From Hymenolepis diminuta (taxonomy: Eukaryota; Platyhelminthes; Cestoda; Cyclophyllidea; Hymenolepididae): a DNA stretch of 64,000 bases. Below are positions 14,401 to 26,680 of the stretch, piece by piece. Numbering within the stretch: the stretch's first letter is position 1; every line of letters begins with the position of its first letter. The stretch spans positions 2,227,419-2,291,418 of the forward strand of contig CAADRB010000011.1 of assembly GCA_900708905.1 (NCBI GenBank), read 5' to 3'. The notes under the pieces were generated by a model that saw only the letters and a list, made by a program, of their open reading frames with translations, had not been told where the DNA came from and did no database searches. The translations under genes and the position numbers were made by a program.

Positions 14401-17400
14401 AAAGAATTATAAATTTTAATTGTGGAAAGCAACTAACCTCGAATAACAGTATTTTCATCATGAGCTAAAAGAGGGGGGATCATAAAGACACATAGAGCAA
14501 CCTCAAGGTATTAAGCAATCTTACCTCATTCGATTTTTGGACATTATATGATATTTATTTTTCTCTATTAATGGGAAAGCTAAAGCACTTTTACGATTTT
14601 TAATCAGAGGAAAGTGCCTAAATATTGAACGTTAATGGATGAAACGAAGTGAGACTGAGTAACATTGAATCGAGTAGTCATACCACAGAGATTTTTACTT
14701 TATTTGAATTCCGAATACATTGGACTGCCCACTGTAATTGGTCTTAGAAAGAGTTCATATCAGCCAGGTTCACATCAGTTGGTTTAGTCGAGTTCTTGGA
14801 CGGGTCATCTCAGTAGATTAGTCTCCTTGTATAGCTAAAGGCAATCCGCCAATGCAAGTTATACGCTTTAATAAGGAAAAATGCTCTTTAAATATATATC
14901 AAACATTAAATAGATGGCTCAAGTCTCAAAAGAACTGAATTACAAAATGTCCAAATATTTGACTACTATAAAAAAGGTGAGTCACAAGTCCGAGCACTAA
15001 GCATAAACACAATTACGAGGTGAATGCAATCTCCGCAGTTAGAGAATAAATACAAATATTTCGACATTGTACTGATTCCTTAACCGACATCACGTTGATC
15101 TGCTTATTAAGCAATCCTTCGAAATTCCTATTTTCGGACAAAAACGCACTAATTAACCGTTTTTATTATCCTATTATTATTATTACGGGTTTTAATTATG
15201 AGATAGCATCTGAACGTGCTAAATGACAAAGTAGACCAGTGAGGAATGAAACGGGGAGTCAACCAGGCGTATATAGTGAATTTAGGATATGAAGGGTTTT
15301 AGATCATTTAAATTCCGATACCATTTAGATCTACATTTTCTCAAAAGGGATATAATTCATTTTGGAATATCCAAATGTCTCAATTTACAATAATTTTCTA
15401 TGGTTTTCTGGTAGTGTTAATGTCCGCAATATCCCGATCTTATTAACGTTTAATGGTTGACTACGGTACTTTCATTAATCTACATTTCCTTACGAGCATA
15501 AGCAAGTAGCTGAGAGTGACAAGAGCTTTTTGACTGATAATTATATTTTTGCAGTTTAATTTAATTAATTAGGATCCCTCCTCGTAGTATTGCAAATAAT
15601 ACCTACAGACTAAAGTTCAATTTATAATCATCAGTTCAACAATTAAAAAATTTAAAACGCGAATTTTCAGGACATATTGGTGTATGTCTTGAGAATTGAA
15701 CAAAATGGTTCATTATGATGGCCCCTTGAAGTCTCCAAAACCTCAGAAATAACATAGCAATCTTGCAAGTCTGACTTCTAAATTTAAAACAAATCAAATA
15801 AAAAAATACCATTTAAAAATCACCGTTGTTGTAGGGTTGCTATTTTTTTGTTTGAAAGAAAGCTTACTTAGTTTCGAAAGGCCCCGGTTACCTTTTTAAA
15901 TAAATTGTCATTTGCATTATTATTTTTTTAATGATATTTTACTGTCATCTGTAAATATAATTGCATCTGGAATAGTAACGTCGTTTCCTAACGGTAAAAC
16001 AAGTGACCAAAAAATTACACATTTTTAATTTTCACTTTGTGTAAATATGTGCAATTTTCCAACAGAAAAGGAAAACACTTGCGGTAGATAATCTTGATTT
16101 ATTTTCCTAACAAAAGTAATTAGCATTCAAATGTACAAAGGGCAGCAAAATCAAACTGCTAAAGGTTTTTGGAAAAGTCTTGTATCTTATGATGGGAATG
16201 AAACAGCCCTCAGACGTAATCTTTCCATGCCTGTTACCGTTTTCAATCGGTAGAGCTACTTATAGAAACCCAACCGGTCTAGGTTACGAGATATCCTTTA
16301 TATAAATAATGATCTTCCTAAGAGTCAACAGAAAGCACCGGCCTTCTGCAAACCAGAAAACCAAAATTTACATGAGACAATTGGTATATTGGACCCCAGT
16401 CAGAAACGGAAGGAAAAGCAAGAAGGATTTTAAAATGGAAACGCACAGAAAGCGTCAAAGCGAAGGGAGTAAAAACTTAGTTTTGACAAAGGGGCGGAGA
16501 TGAATCGACTATAGTGCGTCCTTTGTTAGTTTGTTCAACAAAAATTAAAAATTTCAAATGAAAGTCAGAACAGCATGTTACCATATACATCCGAGAGAAC
16601 TTTTAAAACGCATGTAGAAAATAAAGCCTTTGCGAATGTTACATTTCAACTGGATGCTTTTCATTTCCTTAAGCGGTGAGATCCTGAACCATTGGCGTGT
16701 TTTTGCAAGAGTGATTTTAGCTTTGAAGTCATCAACGCAGAACTAAGAAATCTTGCCAAGCCATTACTCTTCCAAGCTTGATAGGAAGAAAAATGGGCGA
16801 CAAAATACCTGTATTAGGAAAGAACAGTGAAAATACTATAGTCTCGTAACCAACATCCTTAAATAGCTACTAAATTGCACAGCAGAATTCAAAAGCAAGA
16901 GTAGGACAACAGGGAAGATTGATGAACGCTTTATAAGACAATGTTTAAATCAAGAATAAGACGGTGAGCCTCCATGAGCAATCCCAGTGTTATGCTTTGA
17001 TACTGTTGGTAACAAAGAAAGAGATCTTTATATATACGACCTATATAATATCTCTAATGAGTTCTCTTTTAATTAAAAGACGGGGTGGTTAAATTATTAC
17101 ACTTTTATTACATAACTCTCGGACTTAAAGTCGGATTAGAAAAATTGAGCAGAAGCCCCTATAGATTATCTTTAAGGAAGATCAATGTAACATACTTAAA
17201 ATATAGTAAGAAATAATAAGAGCTTCCATACAATAATCTGAGTTTAGAGATCTACTAGAATCGAAATAAATCTTCAAATTCAATAGATCGAATCGTTTCG
17301 AAAGCGATATGTTTATTGTCCGTCCACGTCAATAAGCTGATCATTATATCGGAAAGGCCATATCGCCGAAAATCTTAAATTTACCATATCTTGCTTTCTC

Positions 17401-20341
17401 TAGATCACTACCTCGAATTCAACCACAACGACCACAACTACGACAACTTCAGCTGGAGTACCAAGACGTCCACCCAGATGGAAGGAATGTGCCTCATTTC
17501 TCTTCAGTGAGGTGGCATTTTCCGCATACGAGGAGGTTATTAGGGTTCGAGGTTTCCATCACCGGTCTCTCGTTATTCTTGGAGCTCATGGAGTTGGTCG
17601 AAGGGCACTTCGAAAGGCATTGATTCGAGCTCGACCTGATCTCTTCACACAAGTCATTCCGCGTAAGTTAAGGAATTATTATTGAAGAATTAAAGAATTT
17701 TTTGAGGAGATATTAGTATATATCATAACTATAAGAAACTGAACATAGTAGTTTCTTTTGTGAGTCAGAAGCGTAGAATTCGACATTCGCTTCTGCATAA
17801 TCAAGCGCAGAAGATCGCTGCACTTTTAGTAATGGAAACGGCTAACTACGGTAGTTAATATTGGTTGGACATGAGTTCCTAACCAGAGCTACTACAGAGT
17901 TCCGGTAAAAAGCGCTTATCTCAATGGACTTGCGGAAAAAGTATTTAATCAGATTGGCTGAAAGGAAGCACAGAAATTGTTGCATTAAAGGTGCAATAAT
18001 TGAGGGCAATGAAACTTGATTTCAGACTCGATGCTCATAAATTAATTAAGGCGAGATATATTAAATGGGCCCACCATAAAGTTGTGGCAAAACTTATTTT
18101 TTTAATCTAGCAATAAAAACTGCTTGCAAATGAAAGGAACAAATCAGGTAAGTATAGGCTCAGGGAAGGAGTGAATAAAATTATATTCTAAATTCATTGA
18201 ACATGAGAATTTTCTCCATCTATCAAATTTGAAATACTCATGTCACAGATATTCATTATTTGTTGGGACAAGTACTTTGACGAAATAGTGAGCCTTTTCT
18301 CCCTGTCATTGTTCATACTCGGTCTTAAATGCAGGACTCCGAATATGTTCCTGATATCGTCCTTTTGTTTATGAAAATATCTTAAAATTAATGACAAATA
18401 AATTTATTCTAGTGCCTACAGGTTATACGAGTTAAATAGCTCTTTTGATTTCTAAAGTTGCGTACACTGAACTTTTAGCACTGGGGTATTTAACAGAGCC
18501 AGTAATAATGTGGACATGTCAGTTAACAGATGAAAGTACTAATCATATGCCTTTACAAATCTCTCTTTTTCTTTCTAACCTAAGTGTTTTGGAACTTATA
18601 ATCAGAGCGCGAGAGTGGATCTTTGATTGTCAAATTTTCATTCAGTACCTTAACTCTATAAAATTTAAAGCTAGCAAGAAAATGCCATAAAAACGTATTC
18701 TTTGAGCTTGACAATAATATACTTTCAGTAACATTAAATCCATTATATATCATTCTATTCGAATAATTGGGTATATATGTATTTCAGATTATGGAGAGAA
18801 ATAGGAATTTTTACACATTTACGACTTAGGTTTGGGTTAAATATTCAAAACCTACAATATACTTAATATCAAAATTGAGGATGGTGTTTTGATATATGAC
18901 GATATAGTCATCTTCGTCAAATACCCCAAAAATTCAAATCAGTTAATGGAGACATTAACTAAAGTCTTCTGCAAATTGATAACCACTCTCCTTGGACCTG
19001 TAAAACTGCCAAAATTAAGGCCACCTATTTTCAGCGTTTCAAGTATTTGAAAGGATTTAAAACTTAAAAGAAATAACTTATCTGGGGGAGTTGTTTTGTT
19101 TCACTTAAGCTTCAGAACGAATAAAACCTTCAAAAGCATAGGGCAATAATTCAATTTATAAGTCTGATTGTTTAGAAAAGCCATCTGGCGCTAATTCAAT
19201 TCATCTGCTACTGTTTGATCAACAGAAAGCACGAAACAGATATGTAAAGAAATCATTTAAACCATTTTTCCTGTTATTTCTGTAGAAGGAGGTTAAATTT
19301 ACGCTTACTCTTTATTTTGCTTTGTTTTAGTAATTCAAAGACAAAAAATAAAATCTATACTCATTGCACCGTATTTGTTTGATATTCTACTTAAATTTAA
19401 TGAGTAGATATGATTCAATTTCCAAAATGACATCTAGTAACACCTGTTTTCCAAATGCAGATACGACACGTAAGCCTGAACCAAACGAACGCAACGGGGA
19501 GCATTACTTCTTTGTACAAGAGGAGGAAATGGCTGCTGACATAGTCAATAGGGAATTCCTCGAATATGGGCAACGGAAAAATATCCTCTATGGAATCCGT
19601 CTGGATAGTATTCGATCTGTGATGATCACCGGCCGCTTGCCGGTCCTCGATGTGGAACCAAGAGCTCTTCGAATCCTACGATCGGCAGAATTTGCCCCGC
19701 TGATTGTTCTTCTTATCCCGCCTCCACTGAATCGCCTACTAAGTCAGGATGGTCAACGTGAGAACTTAGTGAGTTTAACCATAACGGGAGCTGTTATTTC
19801 TACTTCATTTTCTTTTCCCTTGTGCACAAAAAATAAGAGAGTAAGAGTATTGAACTTTGAAAGATGATATTCCACTATTATCTCGCCTAAATACAGATTT
19901 GCATGTTAAAGGTCTACTGGATAACTGAATAAATGTGAAATAATGGGGAATTATAATATATTTGCAGAGGAAGCATGAAAACTGAGAATTAAACTTAGTT
20001 ATTCTAGTTTTCGTTTCGAAAATGTACTTATATTTTTCGAAATTACACTATACGTCATTGCACTATGATTACTGGTTCGCTGTCATTCTGGAAAATATGT
20101 AGTTGACATACCTTTCATAAAACTTTAAAGATTACTTTCTTTATTTATCCAACTTTCATTATTTTAGGATGGAAGTTTAAAGAAACTGTCCAGAGAAAGC
20201 GAAGTGCTAGAATATATCTACCGTCCCTACGCTGATAGAATAATTGTCCATCGAGGAATTGAGGAGAGTGTTGATGAAATCATAGATCTTGTGAAAGAAG
20301 CGAGATGTGAACGGTGGATTCCAATAAGATGGACGTGTTGA
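2454..20341 (+). CDS. MAGUK scaffold protein, p55/PALS1-Stardust type (3' seven exons)
   Basis: Membrane-associated guanylate kinase homologue. These are non-enzymatic scaffolds that organise apical-junction and polarity complexes. Exons read by frame and splice sites: 2454-2539, 3271-3339, 3502-3633, 3705-4238, 17404-17662, 19461-19768, 20168-20341 (519 residues plus stop). They give, in order: the second half of a PDZ domain ([14 protein letters not shown]); an SH3 domain ([19 protein letters not shown] ... FSWWQA, closing with AGLIPS); a long linker rich in Ser/Arg with [11 protein letters not shown] and a nine-Thr run; and a guanylate-kinase-like domain ([50 protein letters not shown]) ending [14 protein letters not shown]1/MPP5 has the same order and the same W-[VI]-P tail. 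All internal phases agree (1, 0, 0, 0, 0, 1, 0). The L27 domains and first PDZ half are upstream and not seen. The donor at 2540 is GC. The gene is tail to tail with MYG1. Confidence 0.9.
3705..4238 (+). other. MAGUK exon encoding the SH3 end and HOOK/linker
   Basis: This 178-codon exon finishes the SH3 domain ([13 protein letters not shown]). It then encodes a low-complexity region: Ser/Thr-rich, then Arg/Ser-rich with several RRxS phosphorylation-like sites, then an acidic patch ([13 protein letters not shown]), then two cysteines near the end. In p55-type MAGUKs the SH3-GK linker binds regulators such as protein 4.1 or calmodulin. The basic stretch is compatible with that, but no specific motif is proven. 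It is followed by a 13,165-bp intron. Confidence 0.75.
4239..11479. other. first part of the 13-kb MAGUK intron
   Basis: AT-rich intron sequence. Two open stretches at 7861-8070 and 8197-8445 have somewhat protein-like composition (for example [16 protein letters not shown]) but no recognisable family, and the first lacks an ATG. I treat them as chance frames or very old relics. Nothing else is supported. Confidence 0.4.
11480..12590 (+). pseudogene. mariner-type transposase relic
   Basis: A dead DNA-transposon transposase inside the MAGUK intron, spread over all three + frames. Recognisable pieces in order: an N-terminal helix-turn-helix remnant ([16 protein letters not shown], about 11553-11602); [10 protein letters not shown] (about 11730-11760); [17 protein letters not shown] sequence near 11840; KVKHPEEQ (about 11937); [10 protein letters not shown] (about 12041); [13 protein letters not shown] (about 12148); [18 protein letters not shown] (about 12268); [16 protein letters not shown] then [10 protein letters not shown] (about 12330-12407); and [13 protein letters not shown] ... 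[10 protein letters not shown] (about 12430-12530). The catalytic Asp positions of the mariner DDD triad can each be located but lie in different frames, with several stops. I saw no convincing terminal inverted repeats. Confidence 0.85.
13045..13155 (-). repeat. tRNA-derived SINE-like copy
   Basis: Read on the minus strand, the stretch has a box-A-like segment (GGTAGCGCGTTGG) and, about 35 bases on, a box-B-like segment (GGGTCACAAGCTCGATGCCC). A tail segment containing GAATGGCCAACC follows. The same tail core, AGAATGGCCAAtCG, recurs after a similar head at 42612-42700 (-), and as tail only near 55945-55970 (-). This is the layout of a tRNA-headed SINE with a shared 3' tail. The copies are diverged. 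Confidence 0.45.
13156..16308. other. MAGUK intron, unannotated
   Basis: AT-rich sequence with only short chance frames. I see no repeats, RNA genes or exons that can be defended. Confidence 0.4.
16309..16503 (+). pseudogene. possible non-LTR retrotransposon C-terminal relic
   Basis: A short frame contains [20 protein letters not shown]. It resembles the basic W-T-P-x-x-x-x-K-R-G-R-P-K-x-T-W-R-R-T tail found near the C terminus of many invertebrate LINE reverse transcriptases. No reverse-transcriptase motif remains nearby, so this would be a 5'-truncated, decayed copy. The assignment rests on one short motif and is weak. Confidence 0.3.
17663..19460. other. MAGUK intron between guanylate-kinase exons
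   Basis: GT-AG intron of 1,798 bp. It interrupts the guanylate-kinase-like domain after the VIP of VIPHTTR with phase 1, the conserved MAGUK position before the TTR segment. Only chance frames lie inside. Confidence 0.6.
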
Positions 20342-20590
20342 AGCCACACACTGCCAATTCCTGCTTGCTCTCATAAAATGAGCAGAAAATTAAACCTCGA
20401 GAATCTGTGCCTTGCCGACCCTACTCCAGATTCCTGGTCTGATCCCTTCCGTCCCTCTGCCCAGATTATGAATGAAAGAACACTGACTAGCTATGTAACA
20501 ATCCCTCCCGCCCTCTCAAACGCACCGACACATTTCTCTCTGAATATTTGCTCCATTTTCTGTCTGTTGAATAAAAGACACTGAAGATGA
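20342..20590 (+). other. MAGUK 3' UTR with poly(A) signal
   Basis: About 230 bases after the stop codon an AATAAA lies at 20570-20575, suitable for 3'-end formation near 20590. An ORF-like stretch in this interval is taken as chance. Confidence 0.6.
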
Positions 20591-22041
20591 AGATTGCTCC
20601 AGAAAATCATCTTTTTACTTACTTATACTAACTGGAGGGCAGAATGAACTGTTTAGGCTTTTGTCATTCATAGCTTTTTCGATCGTCACCGGAAACATCA
20701 TCAAAAGAGGGCAGTGTAGTGTAAATACATATTAAGGGAAAACAAAGGATATCTATCACGTAAATAAAATATATATGGATGTGAAAAATGATTGAGATGA
20801 TGAGCCTAGTTCAGAATTTTAACAACTTGGGTCAAACATTTTAATAGCTTAAGAAAAGGGTAAGCAGTAAGGTCATGATATAGGTGTAAAAGAGATAACA
20901 CAACTTATTTTCACTTCAAACTATTAGGAATTGGTAAATAAACAAATTGGCACTTGCTTCAATAGTGGATTATTCCAATAATGGAGTAGAGTTCAGCGAT
21001 TTGGAATTATTTTAATCTAATAAACTAAGCGCGATCGTATGAGAATACAAGAAGTTCCAACCAGCTCATTTGAGCTTCTTGATAGCATTCACAATTGCTC
21101 AAACACTGGTTGGCTCTTCTTCCGTGCAAAGAGCATAAAAGGGAAAAATATTATCGTGTGGTTAATTATTATAACCATTCTGATTGGCCGTTGAGAATAT
21201 AGGCGTAGACTGTTACGGCTCATTATGGAAGCCCCCATCCATACCACTTATAGTCGTTAAGTTAAATAAAGTTGATCGGTTTACGTACATTGGCTTGGCT
21301 AAAGAGCATCTGACAGTTAGGACAGTAGACACAAGACAATTGGATGCTACACAATCACTGAGCGAGTAACTTAGCAGATGCGAAGATCAACCCAATACAC
21401 AACATCACGATAAATTATAAGCCATCAAGCATGGTGTTACTGCTGGGGTTAGAATAACCGCCAACGACTCACCCAAGGACCACTTAATTAGCTTATTCCA
21501 ATGGTTAAAATGAACCACTTGAGAAAACACGATGGTTGTCAGCACACAACTTGAGGTCACTGTAGGGTCAAGCACTGCAAGCGCCATTGTAAGACTGAGG
21601 TAATTAGGTCTCAGAAATTAGTGATGACAAAAAAATTGGGAAAAGTACAGGGACTCAGCCTTCACTACTAAGGAATTAAAATTAGGTTATCCCAACATCT
21701 TCACCAACTTGTAGAGCGAGAATGGCGTATTAAGACAAATGAGAATCTAGAACCTGAGATATCCTGCACCACGATGCTCGAGACGAAGTTGCCATTACTA
21801 CAGATAATTATTTCCTCTCTTGTACTCTTTCATATATCCTCGTTAACTCACTAATCTTTCACACTCTTATAGACTTTTATGTCCTTTCATTCTATTCTGT
21901 CTATGAGGTGTTCTTTCATAAATCTGATGAAAATCTGACATTTAGAACAGATATACAAGTCGACTCAATGGAAGCAAAGTTCAATTTATATCACGATATA
22001 GATTCCACAACATAGAAAAGAGTAGCGATTAATGAAGACGA
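20591..22041. other. intergenic between convergent MAGUK and MYG1 genes
   Basis: About 1.45 kb with no supported gene. The part 21180-21600 is somewhat richer in GC and free of stops in short runs on both strands, as decayed transposon sequence often is, but I recognise no domain. Confidence 0.4.
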
Positions 22042-22047
22042 TTTATT
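22042..22047 (-). terminator. poly(A) signal of MYG1
   Basis: On the minus strand this is AATAAA, about 40 bases past the MYG1 stop codon. Confidence 0.6.
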
Positions 22048-22087
22048 ATTCTTAATATTTCAAATTTTTCGAATCAAAAACGTTAAT

Positions 22088-25000
22088 CTAGAGGTACTTT
22101 GCCTCTTCAAGTGATTTGACAGCCATATGCAAAGCGCCTTCAAAAGTCTTGTGAATTCCAATGAAACGAGTCGCATGGACAAATACAGCTCCATCGATGC
22201 CAACGAGTTTGGACAGTTCCTCACCTCGTTTTCCTGCCCAGGCTGACACAAGAGAGACTCTAAAACGAATAGAAAAAAGAACAGTTTTTACGAAAAAAAT
22301 ATGTAGAACTCTGCAATGGTAAAGAGGTAGAGTACGATTAATGGCCCTCCCAAATTAGAATCGTAAGAACTGCGGACAGACCTAACTTTATTGTGCAACA
22401 AGCCGAAGGAGATAGAAAAGAACGAGAACAAAGAACGGGGAGAGAGCGTGAGAAACATGCATTTGCACGACACGTCTTTTAAACCAATGTGTGATAAATA
22501 ACAATTTTTGCGGACTCATCACGGAGCAGAGACGAGTGAAAATCGACAATCGATAGCCGACCGCTGTGCTTTGGGGCTAATGTAGTGGTTAAATTCAGTT
22601 TACAAAAGTATAAAACGCATAAAACGATTTAAAATAATTCGTGTTTATAAAAATAATCCTGGGAAGCGTAAGGTGAGTGATGCTTTAACCTCCTGTCAAC
22701 TTTTAAAATTGTGTGAGTTACTATTATTTTATTATCTCATTTCACAAAAATTTTATTGGATCTGAGTTTGTTGCAGCTCCAGCTATGTTAAAGTAGGAGC
22801 TAAGTTTTGCACAAATAACCTAAAAGCGTAAACTTTGTGTTAAAGAATAGTTATTTCAAAAGATAGAAACTTTCTCTAGAAGGCATGATTTTATGAAAAA
22901 CGTTAACTCTCCGTAGTAGTTTAATTAAAGAAATAATTAATACATATCAGTAAAAGCCCCAGCAATCAAACTGATAGGACCCAGATGCTTAAGTAATGCT
23001 ATACTCTCAGAGCACATATGAAGAATTGTTAACGATGCTTAACTTCGGTAGAGGGAAGGGGAACGTGTTCTGGAGCCGCTCTTCCAAGAAACCCCCATTT
23101 TACTACCTCTCTTGTTGATCAAAATTTACCAGGGCGGTTGGTCAATGGATGTGCGCCTCTAAGAGTTGATCTCTTCATCTCTGACTCAGAAGGCATGCAC
23201 TTTGACCAATGCTCCGCCAGCGCACCAACTGATGAATTAATCTGTTAAAACCACCCAAATTCTCATCTAGATGCAAGGGAGGCTGTCAGTAAACCCAAAT
23301 CCTGAAATTTCACCTGACTTTCACAAAATTCAAATAAGAATATGAAATCCTTGTCATTTTTAAATAAGCGTGTGCATTTAAAAGTTGCATAAACATAAAG
23401 GGAAACACCACCTTACAGTATTCTTGCAGATTTCGTATGCAAGCTTCAATAAGAAATCAATATAATATAAGTCAGAGTTGGAATTCCGGACTCTTCCAAT
23501 TAGACAGATCCAGATCAGCCTGATCTCTTTAACCATCAAATACCCCCTCACTGCCTACTAATTCTGCATATTATTCTGCTATGGATTTTAAACGTATCGG
23601 CTATCCTTAATCCTTAATCTACCCTGGATATCTGCTTATCTGTTTGCCACAAAAAAACTTCCTAAACACAGTCTGTACTAATCCAATTCGATTAATCTTT
23701 CGTCTTCCATATTTGAGTAGGTCGGGCTGACAATTTGGTAGATATGGGATAGTTTTAGCTATCCTTGGCTTTAGGGTCAGCAGCTTAGTACAACGGATAT
23801 CCCAATTAAAAGTAGGAAGCACTAACTATACTGATTCAAGAAGATCAAGATGAAAAAAAAACTGCCGATTGGAGTGACTCCAACCTGAAACCTTTCGAAG
23901 TTGAAAAATTGAGGGTGCTTCATTTGCACTGCTATCGGACTAAATAAAAGCAGATTATGAAATATAGGATAACGAAAATACAGGTAAACGAAAATCTTTC
24001 CTCTAGAAAACCAATAGCTAACAAAACTGTGACCTTGATATCTTTAGTGTCAATCTTTAATTGGACCAAACACCGCCAATCAAAAGAGACGGATTAACGG
24101 CAACTCGAGCTTTATAGAAATTTATGGTTTCAATACTGAAACCTCGTTTGCTTCACTTTGTCCGTACATTGAAAGCCATATACCCACCACTTCAATTATA
24201 TGATAAATTGTGACTACCTGACCTTGTAAAATTCAGCCGTCAAACTTCAGACAAGGTGAAATGTTTCAATTCTTTATAAAATCAGAATATATGAAGGATT
24301 TGTCATTTAGATTCAAAGTACATGAGAAGTGACTTGAGTTCCTAAATAATAAGGCAGAATCCCCACATATCCTGAACGTATTTTGAGCTAATAAAAAGTA
24401 TAAAGAACTGAATGAGGGAGATTCAGAATTTTTAAAAGGCAAAAGCAAAAACAAATGTGAACACCAAAATCACAACTAACCTGCGAGTGAAGGGTTGATT
24501 CGATCTCCAAGCAATAGTTTGAACATTATATTCCTTGGCATTTGGAGCCTTTCGCTCCGTGATCACAAAGACAGGGCGCTTGCGAAAATCTCTTTCTTCT
24601 GAATCTTGTTCCGACATGTCAGCAACTCCAGGAACCAAGATTTTCTCTAAATCAAAGAAGTGAGTCTTCCAAGGACAACCTGGACCAGCGATACGCATAA
24701 TGCAACCACTTGGATGCACGTCAAATCTAGTGGTAATTGCCTGTTTGACAATATCGCGCGCTGGATACCAAGAAGCAGCTAGAGACTTGACGTACTGAGA
24801 AAACTCATCGTCAACCATTTTAAAGGCACGCATGAAACATTCCTAGTTACCGTAAAAAAAAATTTATAAATACAATATTTGAGGTTTTGAGTAACGACTT
24901 GAGTTCACGGTCACATTAACTGTTCACTCTAAACATAGAACTGAATAATAAAGGAAACAACGTGCAAATATCTAGTCTCTCGAAGGACCCATGAAGCCTA

Positions 25001-26680
25001 TTTAGCCATAAGTTACTTATTGTCTTTTCCAAGCTTTATAGCTCCCATATATTTTGAGCTTCTTTAACCCACTTTTTCGGTTTACTAGATGCAAGTGTAC
25101 ATAACATATTTTCTGTCTCCTTTCGACCTTGTCTATGATGAAGTTCATTGAAGTCTGGAAAGACTTGAGATTTGCAAATTTATCTATCCTACGCCTTTCT
25201 GGATAATAATGTTAAGTAATTAAAATACTACGATATATTATTATGAGACTTGTTAGTTGATAATCCACTGGTCACCGTACTTCTTTGCCATGACAAAGGT
25301 CACTGTTCGGAACCCATCACACTCAGTGAGCAGGATGGCAAACCGTAATGGCCAAATCTAGCTATAATATAGAAAGTAGCAGGCTCTATGACGCCACTCT
25401 TTACCCAAGATGAGCGTTGGAAAACGCTTTCCAGAGTGGGATTGTGAAATATTATTATCATTGTTATTATTATTTCCTGTAGAGCGGTGTTCGGAGAGCA
25501 CATTTGCCAAAGCATAGGTAGCTAGATCAATCCTCACTGGTACACACACAGTGATGTAAATAGCCAAACAAAAAAAGGGGGTGGTAAAATTGCAAATTTC
25601 TTACCGGAGAGATTTCAGAATATCTTCTTTCTACATACGGCAAGTTTAGTGAATAGTTCTCTTAAAAGATTTCAAATATTTAAAAGATAAACTAGTCAAA
25701 AACTATAGAAAGTGGTATATAAAGCAGTATAGTAATTAAAGGAAATAATTAAAAATAAAAACATTATAAGACTTCATATTGAGTAAACTCTAGTAAGCTC
25801 TGATACATTAAACTCACCTAAAAAATGACTATTCTGCTATCTCTGCCAACCAAAGAAAAAAAACGTGTATCGAAATAGTCTTGTCAACTGGTTAATATAA
25901 GCCCTAGACGCCGCAAATATGAACTCTCTCGGAAACACAAAGCATTAATTCAGCTATTGAAATATTAAGCAGACAACCATACCCATTAAAAAACTATGCA
26001 ACCAACATCCGAAAATCAGATATAACAGTACTCTTTTGAGGCCCTAATGTTACACTCACGTAAAACTTACATTTTCATCCTCATTGGGCATATTCCATGC
26101 AGGATTGTAGCGTCCAACTCGAGATGATAGATCAGTGTTGATTGTATAACTGAAATGGAAGAAGCCCAGGTAATAATAAGAAACAAGTACTAGATAGAAT
26201 TTACTTTGGAGGAACAGAAGTCATATCGATACCGTTATCCACAGCATCCACTTCACTGACGAAACTCTTGTAAAGTAGTGTGAATAAAGTATTGATAATA
26301 TCTGACTCAATTGATGGTTGGTTGATAATCGAGGCAATTACTCGTTTTCCAAAATGAGCATAAATCAGACCAGCACTGCTAAGCTTAATAACCGATTTAA
26401 GAAAAGGATGGAAATCCTGAATAGTCATATTGAATGATCTGAATAATAAATGTGAATGGAAGGATAGAACATACGGCTGATGATGATCGTAACGATGCCT
26501 CGCTGGATCAAACTCCCCGCCAACATCGAAAACGACATCGCAGGTACTAAGAAGATCAGGATCTCTAGATCTTACCAATTCAGCATTTTGGTACTCTGGC
26601 AACTTACGAAGCATTACAAGAGCCAAAATCTCATCACAGTGAAATGTACCGTTGTGTGTTCCCAATTTGATTGAGGTCAT
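22088..26680 (-). CDS. MYG1: MYG1 (UPF0160) exonuclease family protein, five exons
   Basis: MYG1 proteins are DHH-type metal-dependent RNA exonucleases placed in mitochondria and nucleus. Exons on the minus strand, 5' to 3': 26680-26475, 26438-26205, 26149-26071, 24842-24481, 22259-22088. Joined they give 350 residues and a TAG, close to the 376 of human MYG1. Seen: IKLGTHNGTFHCDEILAL near the N terminus, VVFDVGGEFDPARHRYDHHQ (metal-binding Asp and His-His), KLSSAGLIYAHFG, EVDAVDNGIDM, SSRVGRYNPAW, FDVHPSGCIMRI, CPWKTHFFDLE, and the C-terminal DGAVFVHATRFIGIHKTFEGAL. Splice phases agree throughout. Introns are 36, 55, 1,228 and 2,221 bp. The 36-nt one is divisible by three and has no stop, so an unspliced reading adds 12 spurious residues after YDHHQ. 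The ATG at 26680 directly precedes the conserved core, so a longer N terminus (targeting peptide) on an upstream exon is possible. Confidence 0.93.
22260..24480. other. MYG1 intron 4
   Basis: GT-AG intron of 2,221 bp on the minus strand. It carries a tRNA-like repeat at about 23170-23232. Otherwise no supported features. Confidence 0.6.
23170..23232 (-). repeat. tRNA-like (SINE head) segment
   Basis: On the minus strand GCTGGCGGAGCATTGGTC resembles a box A. About 20 bases later CTGAGTCAGAGATGAAG sits where a box B would be. The segment at 47143-47205 (+) has the same spacing and shares TCAGAGATcA. Both may be decayed heads of a tRNA-derived SINE. Confidence 0.3.
24843..26070. other. MYG1 intron 3
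   Basis: GT-AG intron of 1,228 bp on the minus strand (donor GTAAGT). Short reverse-strand frames at 25300-25567 look like repeat remnants but match nothing I can name. Confidence 0.55.
26439..26474 (-). other. 36-nt in-frame mini-intron of MYG1
   Basis: On the minus strand this runs GTATGTTC to TTATTATTCAG. It is phase 2, exactly 36 nt, with no in-frame stop. Removing it joins YDHHQP to SFNMTIQ, matching the family's D-H-H-Q-x-[ST]-F continuation. Keeping it inserts 12 residues that no MYG1 is known to have. Confidence 0.85.

Noticed and set aside
24266..24454. 62-codon reverse frame next to the MYG1 exon
   Set aside because: Lies in intron 4 just past the donor at 24480. No motif and no splice frame.
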